Below, piece by piece: positions 22,313-30,841 of a DNA stretch of 32,424 bases (positions within the stretch are counted from its first letter, which is position 1; every line of letters starts with the position of its first letter). Under the pieces are notes generated by a model that ran no database searches, was not told the DNA's origin, and worked only from the letters and a program-made list of their open reading frames with translations. The DNA lies in the NCBI GenBank assembly GCA_910585995.1, contig CAJUGG010000056.1, positions 1 through 32,424 on the forward strand, given 5' to 3'. This stretch comes from an uncultured Lachnospiraceae bacterium (GTDB taxonomy: Bacteria; Bacillota; Clostridia; Lachnospirales; Lachnospiraceae). Both the position numbers and the translations under genes were made by a program.

Positions 22313-23602
22313 ATGGTAAGAGCAGTTGTAGGAGCAAACTGGGGAGATGAGGGCAAAGGGAAGATTACCGACATGCTGGGTCAGGAATCTGATATCATCG
22401 TCCGGTTTCAAGGCGGTGCTAATGCGGGGCATACGATTGTGAATAACTATGGAAAATTTGCATTGCATACGCTGCCGTCCGGTGTATTTTATGGACATAC
22501 TACCAGTATTATCGGAAACGGTGTCGCACTGAATATTCCGGTGCTGTTTCGGGAACTTCAAGGGATTGTAGACCGTAAGGTTCCGATGCCAAAGCTTCTG
22601 GTGTCCGACCGCGCACAGATTGTGATGTCCTATCATATCTTATTTGACCAATTGGAAGAAGAGCGTCTGGCCGGCAAATCTTTTGGTTCCACCAAATCTG
22701 GGATTGCACCATTTTATTCTGATAAATATGCTAAAATTGGTTTTCAGGTCAGCGAACTCTTTATGGACGAGACAGAGCTAAAAGAGAAGATCGAGCGGGT
22801 GATTCTGCAGAAAAATGTGTTGCTGGAGCATCTGTATCATGCACAGCCTTTAAAGACGGAAGAGATCTTTGAAGAGCTGATGAGTTATAAAAAGATGGTA
22901 GAACCCTATGTGTGTGATGTCTCTTCTTATCTGCATGAGGCATTGAAAGAGGGTAAAAATATCTTGTTGGAGGGACAGCTTGGTACGTTAAAAGATCCGG
23001 ATCATGGGATCTATCCGATGGTGACTTCCTCATCGACACTGGCAGCTTATGGCGCGATTGGCGCAGGGATTCCTCCATATGAGATCAAGCAGGTGATTGC
23101 TGTGTGCAAAGCTTATTCCAGCGCAGTAGGCGCAGGAGCTTTTGTCAGTGAGATCTTTGGAGAGGAAGCAGACGAACTTCGCAATCGCGGCGGAGACGGC
23201 GGAGAGTACGGCGCAACGACAGGCCGTCCCAGACGGATGGGATGGTTTGACTGTGTGGCTTCCAGATATGGCTGCCGCTTACAGGGAGCGACGGATGTGG
23301 CATTTACTGTGCTGGATGTGTTGGGATATCTAGATGAGATTCCTGTCTGTGTCGGCTATGAGATCGATGGAAAAGTGACCAGAGAATTTCCGGCTACCTA
23401 TCTGCTGGGAAGAGCAAAACCTGTCTATGAGATCCTTCCAGGATGGAAATGTGATATTTCTGGTATCCGCAACTATGAGGATCTCCCTGAAAAATGTAGA
23501 AACTACGTAGAGTTTGTGGAAAAACAACTTGGTTTTCCGATTACGATGGTATCCAACGGACCTGGCAGGGGAGACATTATCTTCCGTTCAACAGGAGCCT
23601 GA
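22313..23602 (+). CDS. purA: Adenylosuccinate synthetase
   Basis: 429 residues, normal length. It joins IMP and aspartate using GTP to make adenylosuccinate on the way to AMP. The N-terminal signature WGDEGKGKITD holds the catalytic Asp, followed by VRFQGGANAGHT with the catalytic His. Further on are GIYPMVTSSST and the C-terminal GTP-binding region SNGPGRGD. Compared with textbook PurA (STGPDR), the last motif reads SNGPGR, which is common in clostridial forms. Its ribosome site GGAGG lies 8 bases upstream. The HAD gene starts 2 bases after its stop, so they form one unit. Confidence 0.96.
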   Translation: MVRAVVGANWGDEGKGKITDMLGQESDIIVRFQGGANAGHTIVNNYGKFALHTLPSGVFYGHTTSIIGNGVALNIPVLFRELQGIVDRKVPMPKLLVSDRAQIVMSYHILFDQLEEERLAGKSFGSTKSGIAPFYSDKYAKIGFQVSELFMDETELKEKIERVILQKNVLLEHLYHAQPLKTEEIFEELMSYKKMVEPYVCDVSSYLHEALKEGKNILLEGQLGTLKDPDHGIYPMVTSSSTLAAYGAIGAGIPPYEIKQVIAVCKAYSSAVGAGAFVSEIFGEEADELRNRGGDGGEYGATTGRPRRMGWFDCVASRYGCRLQGATDVAFTVLDVLGYLDEIPVCVGYEIDGKVTREFPATYLLGRAKPVYEILPGWKCDISGIRNYEDLPEKCRNYVEFVEKQLGFPITMVSNGPGRGDIIFRSTGA

Positions 23603-23603
23603 A

Positions 23604-24212
23604 ATGATGATAAAAAATATTATATTTGATATTGGAAATGTGCTGGTGGATTACTGCTGGAAGGAGCATATTGCCAGATTTGGTTTTACCGGGGAGACTT
23701 TGGAGCGGATTGGCGATGCCATGATGCGAAGCCCCCAGTGGAATGAGATCGACCGTGGCGTATGGTCTAACGAAGAGCTTCTGAAAGCATTTATCCAAAA
23801 TGCGCCAGAGCTTGAGAAGGAGATCCGGCTGGTATTTTCTGATCTGTCCACACTGGTGCGGGAGCGCCCGTACTCGGTGGAATGGATTCGCTCTCTGAAA
23901 AAAGAAGGCTATCGGACCTATTGCCTTTCCAACTACTCTTATCGTGTGGAGACAGAGGCAGCCCATGCACTTTCCTTTTTAAAAGAACTGGACGGAGGGA
24001 TCTTATCCTATAAGGTCCATCAGATCAAACCAGATCCAAAGATCTATCAAATGCTGATGGAGCGATATGGATTAAAAGCGGAAGAATCTGTGTTTTTAGA
24101 CGATTCACCCGCCAATATAGAGACTGCCAGGGCGCTTGGGATGCAGGGCATCTTAGTGACCAGCCAGGAGCAGGCAGTAGAGGCGCTTGATCAACTGTTA
24201 GAGGGGTGCTAA
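23604..24212 (+). CDS. HAD-family phosphatase
   Basis: 202 residues. Motif I is FDIGNVLVDY with the nucleophile Asp near residue 9; Asn replaces the usual second Asp, as in YihX-like and epoxide-hydrolase-like HAD proteins. Motif II is CLSNYS, motif III is HQIKPDPKIY, and motif IV is FLDDSPANIETA. A helical cap (about 20-90) fits subfamily IA. A likely substrate is a small sugar phosphate, but it cannot be named. ATG 23604 or 23607 both fit the AGGAG at 23593-23597; the upstream frame within purA is not used. It is followed by the PHP gene after 3 bases. Confidence 0.85.
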   Translation: MMIKNIIFDIGNVLVDYCWKEHIARFGFTGETLERIGDAMMRSPQWNEIDRGVWSNEELLKAFIQNAPELEKEIRLVFSDLSTLVRERPYSVEWIRSLKKEGYRTYCLSNYSYRVETEAAHALSFLKELDGGILSYKVHQIKPDPKIYQMLMERYGLKAEESVFLDDSPANIETARALGMQGILVTSQEQAVEALDQLLEGC

Positions 24213-24215
24213 AAG

Positions 24216-24938
24216 ATGAGAGATATATTGGACATACACACGCATACCATTGCCAGCGGGCATGCCTATAATACTATGAAAGAGATGATACAGACAGCTA
24301 AAGAAAAAGGGCTGGAAGTATATGGAATTACAGAACATGCTCCGAATATGCCAGGCAGCTGCCATGCGTTTTATTTTCAAAATTTAAAAGTGGTCAGGCG
24401 CCAGCAGGAAGAATTAGAGGTGCTGTTGGGCGTAGAGTTAAATATCCTCGATGAGAAGGGCAACGTGGATTTAGAAGAACCCTATCTTGGCAGGATGGAT
24501 GTGGCGATTGCCAGTCTGCATCCCCCTTGCATTGCACCAGGGAGCCGGGAGCAGAATACCGAATGTGTGATTCAGGCGATGAAGAATCCCCATATCAATA
24601 TTATCGGCCATCCCGATGATGGGAGGTATCCTTTGGATTATGAAGCAATTGTACAGGCAGCTAAGGAATATCATACTTTATTAGAGCTTAACAATAATTC
24701 TCTGAATCCCGATGGCTTTCGTAAAGATTCCCGTGGAAATGATCTGAAGATCCTGCGCTTGTGCAAAAAATATCAAGTTCCTGTGATTATGGGGAGTGAT
24801 GCCCATTGTGATGCAGATATCTTAAACCATGCACTCATCTTTCCTCTTCTCGAAGAATGTGATTTCCCGGAAGAGCTGGTGGTCAATACCACGAGAGAAA
24901 AGCTGTATCCTTTTATCAACAAATATCGGAATTCGTAA
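24216..24938 (+). CDS. PHP-domain phosphoesterase, YcdX-like
   Basis: 240 residues of a PHP metal-dependent phosphatase: LDIHTHTIASGHAYNT (metal ligands), YGITEHAPNMPG, LLGVELNI, SLHPPC, NIIGHPDDGRYPLD, LELNNNSLNP and IMGSDAHCDADI are the family blocks in order. Relatives (E. coli YcdX) bind three zinc ions and hydrolyse phosphate esters; it differs from histidinol phosphatase of the HisK class. It is the third gene of the purA unit. Physiological substrate unknown. Confidence 0.88.
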   Translation: MRDILDIHTHTIASGHAYNTMKEMIQTAKEKGLEVYGITEHAPNMPGSCHAFYFQNLKVVRRQQEELEVLLGVELNILDEKGNVDLEEPYLGRMDVAIASLHPPCIAPGSREQNTECVIQAMKNPHINIIGHPDDGRYPLDYEAIVQAAKEYHTLLELNNNSLNPDGFRKDSRGNDLKILRLCKKYQVPVIMGSDAHCDADILNHALIFPLLEECDFPEELVVNTTREKLYPFINKYRNS

Positions 24939-24955
24939 CTCTGTATGGAAAATGC

Positions 24956-24984
24956 TGGACTTTATAATTTTAGTGTGCTAAAAT
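24956..24984 (+). promoter_or_regulatory. Candidate promoter of the TrpR-like gene
   Basis: TGGACT (24956-24961), a 17-base spacer, and TAAAAT (24979-24984), 43 bases before the start codon. Confidence 0.5.
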
Positions 24985-25027
24985 ATAGAGACAGAGTTGC
25001 AAAATAGTTCTGCAAGCAGAGGTATGG

Positions 25028-25327
25028 ATGAAGATGAGTAAAAGGATTCAAAATGAGGCGACCGATGGACTGTTTCGTGCGATTTTAAGTCTTCAAAATA
25101 TGGAAGAGTGCTATACGTTTTTTGAAGATGTATGTACGATCAACGAGATCCAGTCCCTGTCCCAGCGATTTGAAGTGGCAAAACTGCTTCGGGAAAAAAA
25201 GACCTATCTGGAGATTGCCGAGAAGACCGGCGCATCTACAGCGACCATTAGCCGTGTGAATCGCTCGCTAAACTATGGAAATGACGGATATGATATGGTG
25301 TTTCGGAGAATGAACGAAGAAGTGTAG
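25028..25327 (+). CDS. TrpR-like transcriptional regulator, YerC/YecD family
   Basis: 99 residues, all helical: TDGLFRAILSLQNMEECYTF, then FEDVCTINEIQSLSQRF, and a winged-less HTH KTYLEIAEKTGASTATISR. This is the YerC/YecD branch of the Trp repressor superfamily, typical of Firmicutes. Ligand binding by these proteins is not established. An importer of the TrpXYZ type lies 20 kb away, but no shared operator was found. Start ATG 25028 (AGAGG 6 bases upstream) or ATG 25034. It ends at a clear terminator. Confidence 0.88.
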   Translation: MKMSKRIQNEATDGLFRAILSLQNMEECYTFFEDVCTINEIQSLSQRFEVAKLLREKKTYLEIAEKTGASTATISRVNRSLNYGNDGYDMVFRRMNEEV

Positions 25328-25339
25328 GGGGTATAAAAC

Positions 25340-25376
25340 GCCGTGTACAGAGTTTCTGTACACGGCATTTCTTTCT
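25340..25376. terminator. Terminator between convergent genes
   Basis: A perfect 11-bp stem GCCGTGTACAG / CTGTACACGGC around AGTTT, preceded by AAAA and followed by ATTTCTTTCT. It can end the TrpR-like gene and, on the other strand, the DUF1836 gene, whose stop is at 25375-25377. Confidence 0.9.
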
Positions 25377-25992
25377 ATGACTCTTTATGCTTTTTATTGT
25401 GTTCTTTTTTCGGAAGGCTGTCGATCAGCTTTTCAATGACCTGTTTTTTGACATAGACATCAAAACTTAACAGACAGATAAACGAGAAGATGTGGAGGAA
25501 TTGCTGTTCCTCTTCTGGTGCATCTGCAAAAGTCTCTGTCGCTATCTTATAACTCTCGATCACATCTGCTTTCATCTTTTCCACTTGGCTTTTCTCAAGA
25601 CTAAAGACTTCCTCATAGATGGACTGCATATTCAAAGGCTCTTTGGTATGAAAATACCGTTCGGTTAAAGGTTCTAAAAGACTTTGAATATCATTGATAG
25701 ACAACAATCCTTTATAATAGTAGATATAGATTAGAAGCAGCATATGCTCCTTGGAATATTTTTTCTTTTCCGGGGCCGGGATCAGATGGTTCTTTGCATA
25801 ATTATTAATCATCGTCTTCGTCAGGATCTTATCATCTGGATAGCGTTTGGAAGTATGCAGATGCTCCTCCATAAAAGTCGTGACCTGATCCATATACAGA
25901 TCAATATTGGGAATCTCTTTGGGCTTGATATAGTCAATCCTCTCTAAGCTTGTAAGGATACTATTCAAAATATCCTGGGGATCAATCGTCAT
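25375..25992 (-). CDS. DUF1836 protein (putative DNA-binding regulator)
   Basis: 205 residues. The blocks KPKEIPNIDLYMDQVTTFM, DDKILTKTMINNYAKNHL, KYSKEHMLLLIYIYYYKG and LSINDIQSLL are the DUF1836 pattern, whose N-terminal part has an HTH of MerR-like look (L-T-K-T-M-I-N-N-Y). A Lys/His-rich tail ends the protein. No experimentally fixed role is known to me. The ribosome site AGAGGTGAT lies 7 bases before the ATG, and a good promoter lies at 26013-26041. It is transcribed alone, away from a 330-base gap. Confidence 0.85.
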   Translation of the reverse strand: MTIDPQDILNSILTSLERIDYIKPKEIPNIDLYMDQVTTFMEEHLHTSKRYPDDKILTKTMINNYAKNHLIPAPEKKKYSKEHMLLLIYIYYYKGLLSINDIQSLLEPLTERYFHTKEPLNMQSIYEEVFSLEKSQVEKMKADVIESYKIATETFADAPEEEQQFLHIFSFICLLSFDVYVKKQVIEKLIDSLPKKEHNKKHKES

Positions 25993-26012
25993 ATTTTATC
26001 ACCTCTATACTC

Positions 26013-26041
26013 ATTATATAGTATTCAAAACTACATAACAA
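26013..26041 (-). promoter_or_regulatory. Promoter of the DUF1836 gene
   Basis: On the minus strand, TTGTTA (26041-26036), a 17-base spacer, and a perfect TATAAT (26018-26013). It gives a short leader of about 14 bases before the ATG at 25992. Confidence 0.8.
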
Positions 26042-26153
26042 GTCTTTTTTGAAAGGAGACAAAACTTTTTTCAAATCTAGTGTATATCTTTTCTCAAGAT
26101 GGCTATACTATCACTAAACAAAAGATAAATTGAATACTTATCCTCCCCTTTTG

Positions 26154-26199
26154 AATACCCCGTTCGCCGCAGCAGTGTGGTGGGCGGGGTATTTTGTTG
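26154..26199. terminator. Hairpin 1 (AATACCCCG type), possible terminator
   Basis: AATACCCCG (26154-26162) pairs with CGGGGTATT (26185-26193), followed by TTGTTGGATTTT. The loop region (26163-26184) can pair partly. There is no obvious transcript on the plus strand for it to end; it may be a second-line terminator for the invertase transcript. Confidence 0.5.
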
Positions 26200-26287
26200 G
26201 ATTTTACAGAGGGGTTCCGTGTTTTGAGATCTGCATGTAGGGGATGCTCATATGCCAAAATGGCCGTTTTGACACAAAATTGATGCT

Positions 26288-26328
26288 TTAAATACCCCGC
26301 CCTAAGAGCGCAGTAGGCGGGGTGTTGT
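26288..26328 (-). terminator. Terminator after the invertase gene
   Basis: On the minus strand, AACACCCCGCC pairs with GGCGGGGTATT (26326-26316 with 26301-26291) and is followed by TAAAGC. It begins 5 bases after the stop of the invertase gene, so it ends the sucrose locus. Confidence 0.7.
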
Positions 26329-26330
26329 GT

Positions 26331-27809
26331 TCAGACTTTAATCTCATATTTTTCCACATCGAACCATCCGCTTCCCTTTGCCTCAAAAAAGATCTGCTCT
26401 GCCTCTTGTGGGGTGTAGATGCAGGCGGACATTACTTGTTCTCCGTGATTCAGAAAAACTTCGATGGAAAAACGATCCAGGATGATTCTAAGATCAATCT
26501 TGCCTCCTTGATCTTTGACCGGTGCTTCCCGTTTGGTGATGATGTTGTAGCAAAAGCCGGAGTTGGTGCGGTCTAAGCAGACGGTGCCTCGCAGAGGATC
26601 ATAGCTGAGGGCGACATTGTACGCTTCATTGGCAGCAAGCCGGATGGTAAAATACTCTAGAGATTGGTCATGCTCCGGGCGGACTTTGACGGTCATATCC
26701 AGTACCCGGCCAGATACTCCGGATAGTTCTGTGTGCTGCTGAAACGGAACGTTGGTATAGATAACGGAGTTTTGGCGGTATGCAGCAAGCTCTTTAACAG
26801 GGTTTTGCAGCAGTTGCCCGTGATCGAACGTAAGTTCTCTTGGCGTCGTCATCTGTCCGTTCCATTTGGCTCCTTGCGGGCACAGATGGCTGGTCTCCCA
26901 TGCCTGCATCCATCCGATCAGCACACGGCGGCCATCGGTCGTCTTCAAAGTCTGGGGTGCGTAGAAGTCAAGACCATAGTCGATGGCTTCCACTCGTTCT
27001 CTAGTAAACTGATGTTTTGTATGATCATATGTTCCAATCAGGCACATCACATCATTTCCATTGTGGAAGGTAAGGCCCTGTGCGCGCATCTCTTGGGGAG
27101 AGACTATGAGGAGTGCTTTTTCACCGATCTCAAAAAAGTCGGGACATTCCCACATCTTGCCATATTCGTTTCTACAATAGTCTAAGATATTCACATAATT
27201 CCATGACAATCCATCTTTACTGGAAAACAGTGCCACAGCTCCGCTGCTGTCTGCGACCCGGACGCCTACCACTGCAAAATAACAGTGTTCTTCCTGATCC
27301 CACCAGATCTTTGGATCACGGAAATCTTTTGCAAAACAGGTCTCAGGGATGTCATCTGTCGTGATGACCGGATTATGTTCGTATTTTTGATAATTGATGC
27401 CGTCACCGATAGCAATACATTGTGTCTGATGACATTCCGGGGTGTTGTCTTTGCCTTGCACGCCGGTGTACATCAAGAGCTGACGCCCATCCGGCAGTTC
27501 AACCGCACTGCCGGAAAAGACTCCCTGTGCATCATATGCAGTATCTGGAGCTAAAGCGGCCGGAAGGCGCTCCCATTGAATGAAGTCTTTGCTCTTTAGA
27601 TGTCCCCAGTGTGTGGGACCCCAGTGAATGTCATAGGGATAATATTGATAGAAAAGATGATATTCGCCTTGGTAGATAGAAAATCCATTGGGATCATTTA
27701 GCCAGCCAATCCATGGAGTGACATGGAATACCGGACGTTCCTCCGGCAAAATCAAGGATCCCTGATTTTTTTCATAAAGTCTTGCTTCTTCTAGTGTCAT
27801 CTGTTTCAT
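26331..27809 (-). CDS. scrB: Sucrose-6-phosphate hydrolase / beta-fructofuranosidase (GH32)
   Basis: 492 residues with the complete GH32 catalytic triad: nucleophile Asp39 in WLNDPNG, transition-state stabiliser Asp165 in FRDPK, and acid/base Glu221 in WECPDFF. A C-terminal beta-sandwich (from about 360) ends with the FIEVF-like FSIEVFLNHGE. No signal peptide, so it works inside the cell on imported sucrose or short fructans. An ABC importer rather than a PTS precedes it, so unphosphorylated sugar is the likelier substrate. I start at 27809, where family similarity begins, rather than at the frame's first ATG 27899, which overlaps the LacI stop codon. The ribosome site is modest (GAGG/AAAAG). 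Confidence 0.92.
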   Translation of the reverse strand: MKQMTLEEARLYEKNQGSLILPEERPVFHVTPWIGWLNDPNGFSIYQGEYHLFYQYYPYDIHWGPTHWGHLKSKDFIQWERLPAALAPDTAYDAQGVFSGSAVELPDGRQLLMYTGVQGKDNTPECHQTQCIAIGDGINYQKYEHNPVITTDDIPETCFAKDFRDPKIWWDQEEHCYFAVVGVRVADSSGAVALFSSKDGLSWNYVNILDYCRNEYGKMWECPDFFEIGEKALLIVSPQEMRAQGLTFHNGNDVMCLIGTYDHTKHQFTRERVEAIDYGLDFYAPQTLKTTDGRRVLIGWMQAWETSHLCPQGAKWNGQMTTPRELTFDHGQLLQNPVKELAAYRQNSVIYTNVPFQQHTELSGVSGRVLDMTVKVRPEHDQSLEYFTIRLAANEAYNVALSYDPLRGTVCLDRTNSGFCYNIITKREAPVKDQGGKIDLRIILDRFSIEVFLNHGEQVMSACIYTPQEAEQIFFEAKGSGWFDVEKYEIKV

Positions 27810-27898
27810 TTCTTTTAAAACCTCGTCTCTATTACATTTGCATATGGCCTGCATCTTAGAAGGCATTTTTCTATATAAAAATACACAATGGGGAGGCA

Positions 27899-28897
27899 TT
27901 AGTCTCCCATTGTGGTATCTCCGGGACGCAGTACAGTTTGCAGTTCTATCTTTTTATTTTGAATTGATTTGCCATGGATTAAATCCACCACCAGATGCAC
28001 CGCTTCTTTTGCTAATCGGTCAATTGGCTGGATGATCGCTGTGATTCGTGGATAAGCCAGTTCGATCAAGTAGGTGCCGTCATAGGTGATAAGCTTTAGG
28101 TCTTCTGGTACTCGTTTCCGGTGGAGCTGTGCAGCCTGTAAGACCGCCATAGCCATCAGATCCGTGGCAAATACGCCGTCTACGTCGGGATAGTCTTCCA
28201 AAAGCTTGGCAGATACTTTCCGGTAATAACTGGTATCTGGTGTGGGCCATTTGACATGAAGCGACTGACAGCGAATCCCCTGTTGTTTCATGGTCTCCTC
28301 AAATACGTCATGACGCACATTGGACGGTGTGGATACTTCTTTTTCTTCTTTGATGCCGACAAATTGTACCACATTGCGGCAGCCGGAGCGGATCAGTTCT
28401 TCTGCAGCCATCTTACCGCCGGTCTTGTGATTGACCGAGACGCAAGGAATATTTTCGCCCAGATCCCGATCCAGTGCCACAATGGGAAGATGAATATTTT
28501 CATATTGTGAGATATCTAAGACGGTATGTGCGCCAAAGATAATACCATCCATCCGTCTTTGCTTTAACATTTCCAAATAACGCTGTTCATAATTTTGCTC
28601 ATAGTACGTGTTGCAGATCATGGTTTGATAGCCTTGTTCACATAAGACCATTTCTGCGGCATTTACAAACTGTGCAAAAAACGGATGGGCCACATCTGGT
28701 ACAATTACGGCTACAATCCCGCTTTTACGAAAAAATAGGTTTCGTGCCATCTCATTGGGCGTATAATTTAACGTCTCAATCGAAGCCTGCACGCGCTGTC
28801 TAGTCTCTTCTTTTACATAACCTTTTCCGCTTAGTACACGGGAGACGGTCCCCACACCGACCTGTGCATGTTTTGCAACATCTTGAATTGTAGCCAT
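27899..28897 (-). CDS. LacI-family transcriptional regulator (sucrose locus)
   Basis: 332 residues. The N-terminal HTH is MATIQDVAKHAQVGVGTVSR with hinge helix PNEMARNLFF. It is followed by a periplasmic-binding-protein-like sensor: GIVAVIVPDVAHPFFAQ, RMDGIIFG, IPIVALDR-like LPIVALDRDLG, DGVFATDLMAM and ITAIIQPID. It should repress the locus and respond to the imported or cleaved sugar. It lies between the permease and the invertase genes and has its own promoter at 28929-28957 with an inverted repeat over its leader. Its likely operators are the TGGAAC-type palindromes upstream of the binding-protein gene. Confidence 0.9.
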   Translation of the reverse strand: MATIQDVAKHAQVGVGTVSRVLSGKGYVKEETRQRVQASIETLNYTPNEMARNLFFRKSGIVAVIVPDVAHPFFAQFVNAAEMVLCEQGYQTMICNTYYEQNYEQRYLEMLKQRRMDGIIFGAHTVLDISQYENIHLPIVALDRDLGENIPCVSVNHKTGGKMAAEELIRSGCRNVVQFVGIKEEKEVSTPSNVRHDVFEETMKQQGIRCQSLHVKWPTPDTSYYRKVSAKLLEDYPDVDGVFATDLMAMAVLQAAQLHRKRVPEDLKLITYDGTYLIELAYPRITAIIQPIDRLAKEAVHLVVDLIHGKSIQNKKIELQTVLRPGDTTMGD

Positions 28898-28899
28898 AC

Positions 28900-28930
28900 C
28901 TTAATTCTCCATTTCTCTTACAGAATTAAG
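28900..28930 (-). promoter_or_regulatory. Inverted repeat in the LacI gene leader
   Basis: CTTAATTCT (28900-28908) and AGAATTAAG (28922-28930) form a perfect 9-base inverted repeat with a 13-base loop. It runs from the -10 region to the ribosome site of the LacI gene. It could be an autoregulatory operator or an RNA hairpin that hides the GGAG. Confidence 0.5.
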
Positions 28931-28957
28931 TTTACTTTCTTTTGTTGCATTTGTCAA
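28929..28957 (-). promoter_or_regulatory. Internal promoter of the LacI gene
   Basis: A perfect TTGACA (28957-28952), a 17-base spacer, and TAAACT (28934-28929) on the minus strand. It begins right at the stop of the upstream permease gene, so regulator and invertase can be expressed independently of the transporter. Confidence 0.8.
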
Positions 28958-29806
28958 TTATCCTTTGATACCGGAAGATGCAATTCCTTCTATATAATAC
29001 TTCTGCATGAAAATAAACATAATCAGCATTGGAATCGCAGATACCACCAAAGCTGCCATGATTGCGCTATAGTGAATCGGCTGTGTCCCAAAGAAGACTT
29101 GAATCGCTAACTGAATCGTACGTTTACTCTCACCTGTCATCACAAGGAACGGCCACATAAAGTCATTCCAGTGCGCTACGAAATCCAGGATAAATACCGT
29201 TGCATAGACGGTTTTGGAGATGGGCATTACCACGGTAAAAAAGGTCCTTACTGGGCTTGCGCCATCTATGGCAGCTGCTTCTATCAGTTCATCCGGGATA
29301 TCACAGAAGAACTGCCGGAACATGTAGATGGAGAAACATTTTGCTACAAAAGGAATGACAAGAGCTGCTAAGGTGTTGACCCAGCCAAGTTGTGACATCT
29401 CAATATAGAGAGGCAGCATAATTGCTTCCATGGGCATAACCATAAGAGCCACGATAAAGTTTAACATAAAGCCCTTACCTTTAAAGTCAAACTTGGCAAG
29501 TGCGTATCCGCAGATGGAGTTTAACAACAGGTCCAGGACCAGGATCAGTGCAATATAGACAAAGGTATTTTTAAATACCTGTACCATGTCCAGACGGGAA
29601 AATACCTCTTTGAAATTGTCAAGAGACGCTTGCACCGGGATAAAGGTGGTGAGCGAATTCATATTTGCAAAGATCTGTGCCTCTGGTTTTAAGGATGCGG
29701 AAATCATCCAGATTAAGGGAGAGACAAAGATGATACCAATGATAATATTTCCTGCATAAAAGAAAAATTTTGTTAGGAAATTGGCTGTTTTCATAGATTT
29801 TTTCAT
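28958..29806 (-). CDS. Carbohydrate ABC transporter permease (MalG/MsmG type)
   Basis: 282 residues with six membrane helices, for example FFYAGNIIIGIIFVSPLIWM and FIVALMVMPMEAIMLPLYI. The ATPase-contact motif EAAAIDGASPVRTFF is intact. Family: CUT1 sugar importers. GGGGAGG directly abuts the first ATG (29815), so translation should start at the second ATG, 29806, 9 bases further. It pairs with the permease gene upstream, 18 bases away. No ATPase gene is present in the locus, so a shared MsmK-type ATPase encoded elsewhere must power it. Confidence 0.9.
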   Translation of the reverse strand: MKKSMKTANFLTKFFFYAGNIIIGIIFVSPLIWMISASLKPEAQIFANMNSLTTFIPVQASLDNFKEVFSRLDMVQVFKNTFVYIALILVLDLLLNSICGYALAKFDFKGKGFMLNFIVALMVMPMEAIMLPLYIEMSQLGWVNTLAALVIPFVAKCFSIYMFRQFFCDIPDELIEAAAIDGASPVRTFFTVVMPISKTVYATVFILDFVAHWNDFMWPFLVMTGESKRTIQLAIQVFFGTQPIHYSAIMAALVVSAIPMLIMFIFMQKYYIEGIASSGIKG

Positions 29807-29824
29807 AATTGGCATCCTCCCCTT

Positions 29825-30721
29825 TTAGTTAGTTTCAGCGATCAGCTTCTTCATAGACAGTGACATCACAACCACGATCACAAAGAATACTGCAGCCACC
29901 GCGCAGGCATATCCAAAGTTCCCCTGCTGGAAGCCCTGGGTGTAGATATAATATACCAGTGTCTTCGTGCTGTTCTTTGGTCCGCCCTGGGTCATGACAT
30001 AAGGCTGTGTGAAGAGTTTCATAGCCTGAATCATGGTGATCATGACAACGTATTTAATCGTTCCTTTCAGACCGGGCAGTGTGATATACAGAAACTGCTG
30101 TACTTTGGTGGCACCATCCACGGAGGCTGCTTCATATTGATCTCGTGGGATTCCTTGTAAGCCTGCCAAGAAGATCATCATCTGATAGCCGGCTCCCTGC
30201 CATCCGGACATGAAGATAATCGAATTCATGGCTGTCTTGGCATTGCTTAAAAAGTTGATGGGTTCCAGACCCAAGCTGGTCAAAAAAGAGTTGATCAGGC
30301 CAGTATTGGGATTGGAATTATAAAGGACGGTCCATAAGATGGAGATCACGACCATAGAGGTTAACTGCGGACTGAAGTACATGGTACGGAAGATCGCGAC
30401 TCCCCGGAATTTGGAGGAGACTAACATGGCCAGTGCAAGTGCCAGCACACATTGGAAAGGTACAACCAGTACCGTAAAATATACCGTATTTCTTAGTGCA
30501 AGCCAAAAATTCTCGTCGGAAAGCAGTTTTTGATAGTTCTGTAATCCAACAAAGATGATATTGTCCGGCCTTACAATCTGGTACTGGAACAGAGAGTAGC
30601 GGATCGTATACAAAATCGGGACAACTAAAAATGCAAATAGTAAAAACATGGCTGGCACAGTGAAAATATAGGCTGCTACACGTTCATTTCTTTTTCTGCC
30701 TGACAGTTTGGAAGTATTCAT
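29825..30721 (-). CDS. Carbohydrate ABC transporter permease (MalF/MsmF type)
   Basis: 298 residues, six membrane helices: AAYIFTVPAMFLLFAFLVVP near the start and YACAVAAVFFVIVVVM near the end. The contact motif is EAASVDGATKVQQF. Start ATG 30721 follows AGAGAGGG; the longer frame from 30763 would add 14 residues and contains the ribosome site. It forms the channel with the next permease and receives sugar from the binding protein 120 bases upstream. The substrate is inferred to be sucrose or fructo-oligosaccharide from the GH32 enzyme downstream. Confidence 0.9.
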   Translation of the reverse strand: MNTSKLSGRKRNERVAAYIFTVPAMFLLFAFLVVPILYTIRYSLFQYQIVRPDNIIFVGLQNYQKLLSDENFWLALRNTVYFTVLVVPFQCVLALALAMLVSSKFRGVAIFRTMYFSPQLTSMVVISILWTVLYNSNPNTGLINSFLTSLGLEPINFLSNAKTAMNSIIFMSGWQGAGYQMMIFLAGLQGIPRDQYEAASVDGATKVQQFLYITLPGLKGTIKYVVMITMIQAMKLFTQPYVMTQGGPKNSTKTLVYYIYTQGFQQGNFGYACAVAAVFFVIVVVMSLSMKKLIAETN

Positions 30722-30841
30722 ATTTTTCCCTCTCTTATAAAAGTACCGCAACTTGCCATCCAAGCCCCATGTACGGGAGAATGTCCATCCGCGTCGGCGT
30801 CAGGAAATCCTCCCAGGGCTTGTCAGGCTCGTTGCTGTTAG

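Larger units (their letters stand above)
26042..26330. other. Gene-free stretch with two related hairpins
   Basis: No gene is visible. Two hairpins share the stem AATACCCCG/CGGGGTATT: 26154-26193 and 26290-26326. They are listed separately. The part between them is AT-rich with no clear frame. Confidence 0.6.
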
